The notes under the pieces are model-generated. The model did no database searches, was not told the origin of the DNA, and worked only from the letters and a program-made list of their open reading frames with translations. Below, piece by piece: positions 59,206 through 64,000 of a stretch of 64,000 nucleotides of DNA. The stretch comes from Massilia brevitalea. GTDB taxonomy: Bacteria > Pseudomonadota > Gammaproteobacteria > Burkholderiales > Burkholderiaceae_D. Numbering within the stretch: the first letter of the stretch is position 1; each line of letters starts with the position of its first letter. The DNA is taken from the NCBI RefSeq assembly GCF_030711405.1, contig NZ_JAULSI010000016.1, forward strand, positions 47,705 to 111,704, written 5' to 3'. A program made the translations under genes and the position numbers.

Positions 59206-60269
59206 TGCGTTATATCGTTCTGCTGTTTGTGCTGGCCAGCCAGTGGGCGTTCGCCGCGCCGCCGGTCTTCGCGCCGGTCACGCCCGGCCAGCTACTAAAC
59301 TTCCCGCGCGACTACGGCGCCCACCCGGACTTTCGCACCGAGTGGTGGTACGTCACCGGCTGGCTGCAGCAGGCCGACGGCAAGCCGCTCGGCTTTCAGG
59401 TCACGTTCTTCCGCAGCCGCACCGAGCACGATACGGCCAACCCGAGCGCCTTTGCGCCGCATCAGCTGGTGATCGGGCATGCCGCGCTGTCCGACCCCGC
59501 CGTCGGGCGCCTGCTGCACGACCAGCGCAGCGCGCGCGCAGGCTTCGGCCTGGCCTGGGCAAAAACGGGCGATACCGACATCAAACTCGACGACTGGCGC
59601 ATGACGCGCGCGCCCGACGGCAGCTACCGCGTGAGCGTGAAGTCCGGCGAGATGAGCATGGACCTCAGTTTGACGCCGACCCAGCCGGTACTGGTGCAGG
59701 GCGAAGGCGGCTATTCGCGCAAGGGCCCTGCGGCGCAGCACGCGAGTTACTACTACAGCCACCCGCAGCTGCGCGTGAGCGGCACGGCCGGGCGCCCCGG
59801 CGCGGCGGGCGCGGTCACGGGCAGCGCCTGGTTGGACCACGAATGGTCGAGCGAAGCCTTGCAGCCGGAGGCCAGCGGCTGGGACTGGGTCGCGGCCAAC
59901 CTCGACGACGGCTCGGCGCTGATGGCTTTCCAGGTCAGGGCTAAGGGAGGTGGTAAACTATGGGCGCACGCCACCCTGCGCGACCGCGCCGGCAAGGTCA
60001 CCCGCTACGCGCCGGACCAGGTGCGTTTTACGCCGCAGCAGCGCTGGAAGTCGCCGCGCACGAACGCCGAATACCCGGTTGCCACCACGGTCGCCACCGG
60101 CGCCACGCGCTGGCAGGTCACGCCCTTGCAGCCCGACCAGGAACTCGATTCGCGCCGCTCGACCGGCGCCGTGTACTGGGAAGGCGCGGTGACGATTGCG
60201 CGCGACGGCGTACCGGCCGGCCGCGGCTACCTGGAGCTGACCGGCTACCTGCGCGACATGAAGCTGTGA
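59205..60269 (+). CDS. AttH/CrtC-like lipocalin protein
   Basis: 354 residues from the ATG at 59205, eight bases after AGGGAGG; TTG and GTG codons just upstream are less likely. A signal peptide (cut after WAFA) leads to the CrtC N-lipocalin domain, with the EWWYVTGWL motif near residue 45, and the AttH-like C-terminal lipocalin (SAWLDHEWSSEAL near 210). Families of this type are annotated as carotenoid 1,2-hydratase; together with an FtsX permease it is more likely a secreted ligand-binding partner of an AttEFGH-type ABC system. Confidence 0.9.
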   Translation: MRYIVLLFVLASQWAFAAPPVFAPVTPGQLLNFPRDYGAHPDFRTEWWYVTGWLQQADGKPLGFQVTFFRSRTEHDTANPSAFAPHQLVIGHAALSDPAVGRLLHDQRSARAGFGLAWAKTGDTDIKLDDWRMTRAPDGSYRVSVKSGEMSMDLSLTPTQPVLVQGEGGYSRKGPAAQHASYYYSHPQLRVSGTAGRPGAAGAVTGSAWLDHEWSSEALQPEASGWDWVAANLDDGSALMAFQVRAKGGGKLWAHATLRDRAGKVTRYAPDQVRFTPQQRWKSPRTNAEYPVATTVATGATRWQVTPLQPDQELDSRRSTGAVYWEGAVTIARDGVPAGRGYLELTGYLRDMKL

Positions 60270-60294
60270 AGCGAACGGCGTGAAACTCTAAAAG

Positions 60295-62184
60295 ATGACA
60301 CGAGACAGAACAACAACAGGCACCACCTTGACAGAACCCGTGAACAAACCCGTGACCAAGCAATCCCCCGGCAACACCCGTACTGAATCCTCCGTGCCCG
60401 CGAAGGGCAGCCTCGCCGCCTTCAAGGGACTGTTCCCCTTCCTGCGTCCCTACCGCCGCCAGTTCATCCTGGCCGGCGTCGCCCTGCTGTTCGCCGCCGG
60501 CGCCACCCTCGCGATTCCGGCCGCCTTCAAGCAGATGATCGACCTCGGCTTCGGCGCGGCGGCCGGCGCGCACAGCATCAAGAACGTCGACGCCACCTTC
60601 CTGGCCCTGTTCGGCGTGGCCACCGTGCTGGGGATTGCCACCGCGGCGCGCTTCTACATGGTGTCGTGGCTGGGCGAGCGCGTGACGGCCGACATCCGCA
60701 GCGCCGTCTACGGCCACGTGGTGAACCAGAGCCCGGAGTTCTTCGAAACCACGCAGACCGGCGAAGTGCTGTCGCGCCTGACCACCGACACCACCCTGAT
60801 CCAGGCCGTGGTCGGCACCAGCATCTCGGTCGCCCTGCGCAACGTGCTGCTGTTCATCGGCGGCCTGGTGATGCTGTTCGTGACCGACGCCAGGCTGACC
60901 GCCATCATCTTCGGCCTCCTGATCGCGGTGATCGTGCCGATCGTGCTGTTCGGGCGCCGCGTGCGCAAGCTCTCGCGCGATTCGCAAGACCGCATCGCCG
61001 ACGCCTCGGCCCTGGCCGGCGAAATCCTGAACGCCATGCCGACCGTGCAGGCCTATACCCACGAGCACATCGAAGCACGCCGCTTCGGCGCCTCGGTGGA
61101 AGGCGCGTTCACGGCTGCCATGCAGCGCATCCGCGCGCGCTCGCTGCTGACGATGCTGGCCATCGTGCTGGTGTTCGGCACCATCGTCTTCGTGCTGTGG
61201 CTGGGCGCGCATGCGGTCCTGCGCGGCAGCATGACCGGGGGCGAACTCGGGCAGTTCATCCTGTACGCCTCGATCGTGGCCGGCTCGATCGGCGCGCTGT
61301 CCGAAGTGATGGGCGAAGCCCAGCGCGCCGCCGGCGCCACCGAACGCCTGCTGGAACTGCTGGCGGCACGGTCGAGCATCCGCAACCCGGCCCACCCGCA
61401 GCCGCTGCCGCAGCGCACCACCGGCGCGGATCGTGGTGCGGCGCTGGCCCTGCAGGACGTGACCTTCGCCTACCCGTCGCGCCAGGACAGCGCGGCGCTG
61501 TCGCACGTCTCGCTCGACATCCGCCCCGGCGAAACCGTGGCCGTGGTCGGTCCTTCGGGCGCCGGCAAGACCACCCTGTTCCAGCTGCTGCTGCGCTACT
61601 ACGACCCGCAGGCCGGCGCGATCCGCCTCGATGGCGTCGATATCCGCGACCTCGATTTGCACACCCTGCGCGATGCGATCGGCATCGTGCCCCAGGATAC
61701 GGTGATCTTCTCGGCCGACGCCATGGAAAACATCCGCTACGGCCGCCCGGACGCCAGCGACGAGGAAGTGATTGCGGTGGCCAGGCTGGCCGCGGCCCAC
61801 GAATTCATCGAACGCCTGCCGCAGGGCTACCGCTCCTTCCTGGGCGAGCGCGGCGTGCGCCTGTCGGGCGGCCAGCGCCAGCGCATCGCCATCGCGCGCG
61901 CCCTGCTGAAGAACCCGCCGCTGCTGCTGCTCGACGAGGCCACCAGCGCCCTCGATGCCGAATCCGAGCGCCTGGTGCAGGGCGCACTGGAAGCGGCCAT
62001 GGTCGGGCGCACCACGGTCATCATCGCGCACCGCCTGGCCACGGTGCAGCGGGCCGACCGCATCGTGGTGATGGAAGATGGGCAAGTGGTCGAAACCGGG
62101 ACCCATGCCTCGCTGGTGGCCCAGGGTGGTATCTATGCCAACTTGGCTGCATTACAATTTCACCACATACATATACAAGCTTGA
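60295..62184 (+). CDS. ABC exporter, ATPase fused to membrane domain (MsbA/LmrA-like)
   Basis: 629 residues. Six membrane helices (about 55-340) then the nucleotide-binding domain: Walker A GPSGAGKTT from residue 419, signature LSGGQRQR near 523, Walker B LLLLDEATSALD near 542, and the H-loop IIAHRLATV near 578. A typical homodimeric exporter of lipids or drugs. About 40 polar residues precede the first helix. It follows the lipocalin gene by 25 bases on the same strand. Confidence 0.93.
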   Translation: MTRDRTTTGTTLTEPVNKPVTKQSPGNTRTESSVPAKGSLAAFKGLFPFLRPYRRQFILAGVALLFAAGATLAIPAAFKQMIDLGFGAAAGAHSIKNVDATFLALFGVATVLGIATAARFYMVSWLGERVTADIRSAVYGHVVNQSPEFFETTQTGEVLSRLTTDTTLIQAVVGTSISVALRNVLLFIGGLVMLFVTDARLTAIIFGLLIAVIVPIVLFGRRVRKLSRDSQDRIADASALAGEILNAMPTVQAYTHEHIEARRFGASVEGAFTAAMQRIRARSLLTMLAIVLVFGTIVFVLWLGAHAVLRGSMTGGELGQFILYASIVAGSIGALSEVMGEAQRAAGATERLLELLAARSSIRNPAHPQPLPQRTTGADRGAALALQDVTFAYPSRQDSAALSHVSLDIRPGETVAVVGPSGAGKTTLFQLLLRYYDPQAGAIRLDGVDIRDLDLHTLRDAIGIVPQDTVIFSADAMENIRYGRPDASDEEVIAVARLAAAHEFIERLPQGYRSFLGERGVRLSGGQRQRIAIARALLKNPPLLLLDEATSALDAESERLVQGALEAAMVGRTTVIIAHRLATVQRADRIVVMEDGQVVETGTHASLVAQGGIYANLAALQFHHIHIQA

Positions 62185-62247
62185 TACAAAACGTTGTTGC
62201 GGAGCAGCATTTGTACTGACATAGGACAACTTTCGTTGCGATGAGGA

Positions 62248-62262
62248 ATAACCCGCGGTTAT
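62248..62262. promoter_or_regulatory. Palindrome upstream of the chemotaxis gene
   Basis: ATAACC-CGC-GGTTAT, a perfect 6-bp inverted repeat 42 bases before the receptor start. It could be an operator or a small leader hairpin; no factor is assigned. Confidence 0.35.
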
Positions 62263-62303
62263 GATCGGGACAGAAACCGATATTTTTCCTTATTTCTCTG
62301 ACC

Positions 62304-64000
62304 ATGTCTAACCGTACATTTCGTATTGCCAACTGGAGCGTCGGCTCCAAGATCAGCGCCTTCAGTTTCGCCCTGGTCGGTATCATCATCGGCGCCCTGG
62401 TGCTCACCATCAGCGCCACCACCTCAAGCCTGCTCGCCGAACGCGCCGAGCATAACGTCTCGACCGAGCTGAACGGCCTGGTGGCCACCGTCGAACTGTT
62501 CAACAAGACGGTGTCGAACGAGGCCGTCAGCTTCGGCAAGATCTTCGCCACCGGTTTCAAGGGCAGCTTCGCGCTGGACGCCGCCGAGACGGTCGACATC
62601 GGCGGCATGGCCGTGCCCAGCCTGCGCATCGACGGCCAGGTCCTGAACCTCGACTTCAGCGCACCCGACCGCTTCTCAAACGAGACCGGCGGCAACGCCA
62701 CCATCTTCGCCGCCAGCGGCGACGACTTCGTGCGCATCAGCACCTCGGTGAAAAAGGAAAACGGCGAGCGCGCCGTCGGCACCGCGCTCGACCACGCTTC
62801 GCCCGCCTACGCCGCCCTGCGCGAGGGCAAGGTCTACGTCGGGCTGGCGACCCTGTTCGGCAAGCAGTTCATCACGCAATACGAACCGGTGCGCGACGCC
62901 GGCGGCAAGGTGGTCGGCGCGCTGTACGTCGGCATCGACATCAGCGCCCACCTGGCAGCCCTGAAGGAACGCATCCGCACCGCCAAGGTTGGCGAGACCG
63001 GCTACTTCTACGTGCTGAACGCGGCGCCGGGCAAGGCCTACGGCGAGCTGGTCGTGCACCCGACCAAGGAAGGCCAGAACATCCTCGACAACAAGAGCGC
63101 CAACGGCCGCGAGTTCGTGAAGGAAATCCTGCAAACGAAATCCGGGAAGATCAGCTATGACTGGCAGAACCCGGGCGACACCTCGGCGCGCGAGAAATTC
63201 GTCGTCTACACCCCGTTCAAGGACTGGAACTGGGTGATCGCCGGCGGCACCTATGCCGACGAGATCACGGCCGAGGCCACCACCCTGCGCAACCGCTACA
63301 TCAGCTTTGGCCTGGTGGCGCTCGCTGCCTTTGCCGCGGTGCTGTACGCCTTTGTGCGCAAGGCCGTGACGCGTCCGCTGGCAGAAGTGCGCGACGCCGC
63401 CGTGCGCATCGCCGAGGGCGACCTGACGGTGCAGATCGCCAGCCGCGGCCAGGACGAGATCGGCCGCCTGACCGATGCCATCAACGGCATCGGCCGCAAT
63501 CTCTCCAGCGTGGTCGGCAACGTGCGCGACGGCGCCGAGCAGATCGCCAACGCCTCGCAGGAAATCTCGACCGGCAACCTCGACCTGTGCTCGCGCACCG
63601 AGGAGCAAGCGGCCAGCCTGGCCACCACCGCCTCGTCGATGGGCGAGCTGACCGAAACCGTGCGCCAGAACGCCGGCCACGCGCGCCAGGCCAACGCGCT
63701 GGCCGTGAACGCGTCGAGCGTCGCGCAAAAGGGCGGCAGCATGGTGGCCCAGGTGATCGACACCATGGCGTCGATTGACCAGTCCTCGCGCAAGATCGGC
63801 GACATCACCGGCGTCATCGACGGCATCGCCTTCCAGACCAACATCCTGGCCCTGAACGCGGCCGTGGAAGCGGCGCGCGCCGGCGAACAGGGGCGCGGCT
63901 TCGCGGTCGTGGCCAGCGAGGTACGCAACCTGGCCCAGCGCAGCGCCGCCGCGGCCAAGGAGATCAAGGGTTTGATCGCCGCCTCCAGCAGCGAGGTCGC
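62304..64000 (+). CDS. Methyl-accepting chemotaxis protein (3' end outside window)
   Basis: 565 codons are visible from ATG at 62304 and the frame is open at the window end. Membrane helix 1 (about 18-38), a large periplasmic Cache_3-Cache_2-type sensor (about 45-325; [20 protein letters not shown] lies in the last Cache strand), membrane helix 2 (about 333-353), HAMP (about 355-405) and the methyl-accepting signalling domain, with the hairpin tip text [20 protein letters not shown] near 510-530. It would sense a small metabolite in the periplasm and control CheA. Confidence 0.95.
   Translation, partial: MSNRTFRIANWSVGSKISAFSFALVGIIIGALVLTISATTSSLLAERAEHNVSTELNGLVATVELFNKTVSNEAVSFGKIFATGFKGSFALDAAETVDIGGMAVPSLRIDGQVLNLDFSAPDRFSNETGGNATIFAASGDDFVRISTSVKKENGERAVGTALDHASPAYAALREGKVYVGLATLFGKQFITQYEPVRDAGGKVVGALYVGIDISAHLAALKERIRTAKVGETGYFYVLNAAPGKAYGELVVHPTKEGQNILDNKSANGREFVKEILQTKSGKISYDWQNPGDTSAREKFVVYTPFKDWNWVIAGGTYADEITAEATTLRNRYISFGLVALAAFAAVLYAFVRKAVTRPLAEVRDAAVRIAEGDLTVQIASRGQDEIGRLTDAINGIGRNLSSVVGNVRDGAEQIANASQEISTGNLDLCSRTEEQAASLATTASSMGELTETVRQNAGHARQANALAVNASSVAQKGGSMVAQVIDTMASIDQSSRKIGDITGVIDGIAFQTNILALNAAVEAARAGEQGRGFAVVASEVRNLAQRSAAAAKEIKGLIAASSSEV

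Overview
The window is a continuous stretch of high-GC bacterial chromosome carrying about 46 protein genes and one tRNA gene. Gene content points to a betaproteobacterium of the Oxalobacteraceae, Massilia/Telluria-like: paired cyanophycin synthetases, a TerC-CBS protein, DNA polymerase II, several EAL/HDOD signalling proteins, a glyoxylate-shunt malate synthase, and the gloB/methyltransferase/rnhA/dnaQ/tRNA block. The genus is inferred from gene families only. There is no prophage, insertion sequence, CRISPR array or replication origin that I can support.

Layout. 1-4.5 kb: two cyanophycin synthetase genes facing each other, the first cut by the window edge, with a REPIN-like repeat doublet between them. 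4.6-10 kb: a haem-oxygenase-like iron enzyme, an FAD monooxygenase, a small unknown protein and a TerC-CBS membrane protein. 10-16 kb: a hybrid histidine kinase, DNA polymerase II and an MscS-type channel. 16.3-17.8 kb: an FNR-type box followed by a hemerythrin-like protein and a frameshifted universal stress protein. 17.8-21.3 kb: a 2-hydroxyacid dehydrogenase, a divergent MBL hydrolase/TetR pair around a clear palindrome, and a periplasmic YceI protein. 21.4-26 kb: a 1519-residue SF1 helicase fused to a C-terminal endonuclease. 26.2-28.8 kb: three TadE/TadG-like pilus proteins without the rest of a Tad locus. 28.9-37 kb: malic enzyme, a small gene with a suspicious in-frame amber codon, tRNA-Val(CAC), dnaQ, rnhA, an 11-bp minisatellite, a methyltransferase, gloB, aceB and a LysR regulator. 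38-46 kb: cold-shock protein, an Hpt protein joined to upp, an AidB-like acyl-CoA dehydrogenase, a GGDEF/EAL-HDOD pair and aroC. 46.4-52 kb: a DUF3369 GGDEF/EAL response regulator, a CBS protein and a metY-hydrolase-Mpo1 operon, flanked by two more REPIN-like doublets. 52.3-64 kb: a YihY protein, a long co-directional run (wrbA, DUF2069, FAD oxidase, DUF4124, FtsX permease, AttH/CrtC-like lipocalin, ABC exporter) and a chemotaxis receptor cut by the window end.

How the genes work together. Central carbon flow is represented by malic enzyme and malate synthase, and nitrogen/carbon storage by the cyanophycin genes. Several sensors converge on c-di-GMP or phosphorelay signalling; both GGDEF domains lack a catalytic residue while their EAL domains look intact, so both proteins are probably phosphodiesterases. 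The least explained items are the helicase-nuclease fusion, the haem-oxygenase-like enzyme beside cphA, the FNR-box/hemerythrin/Usp cluster, the REPIN-like doublets and the minisatellite upstream of rnhA-dnaQ.
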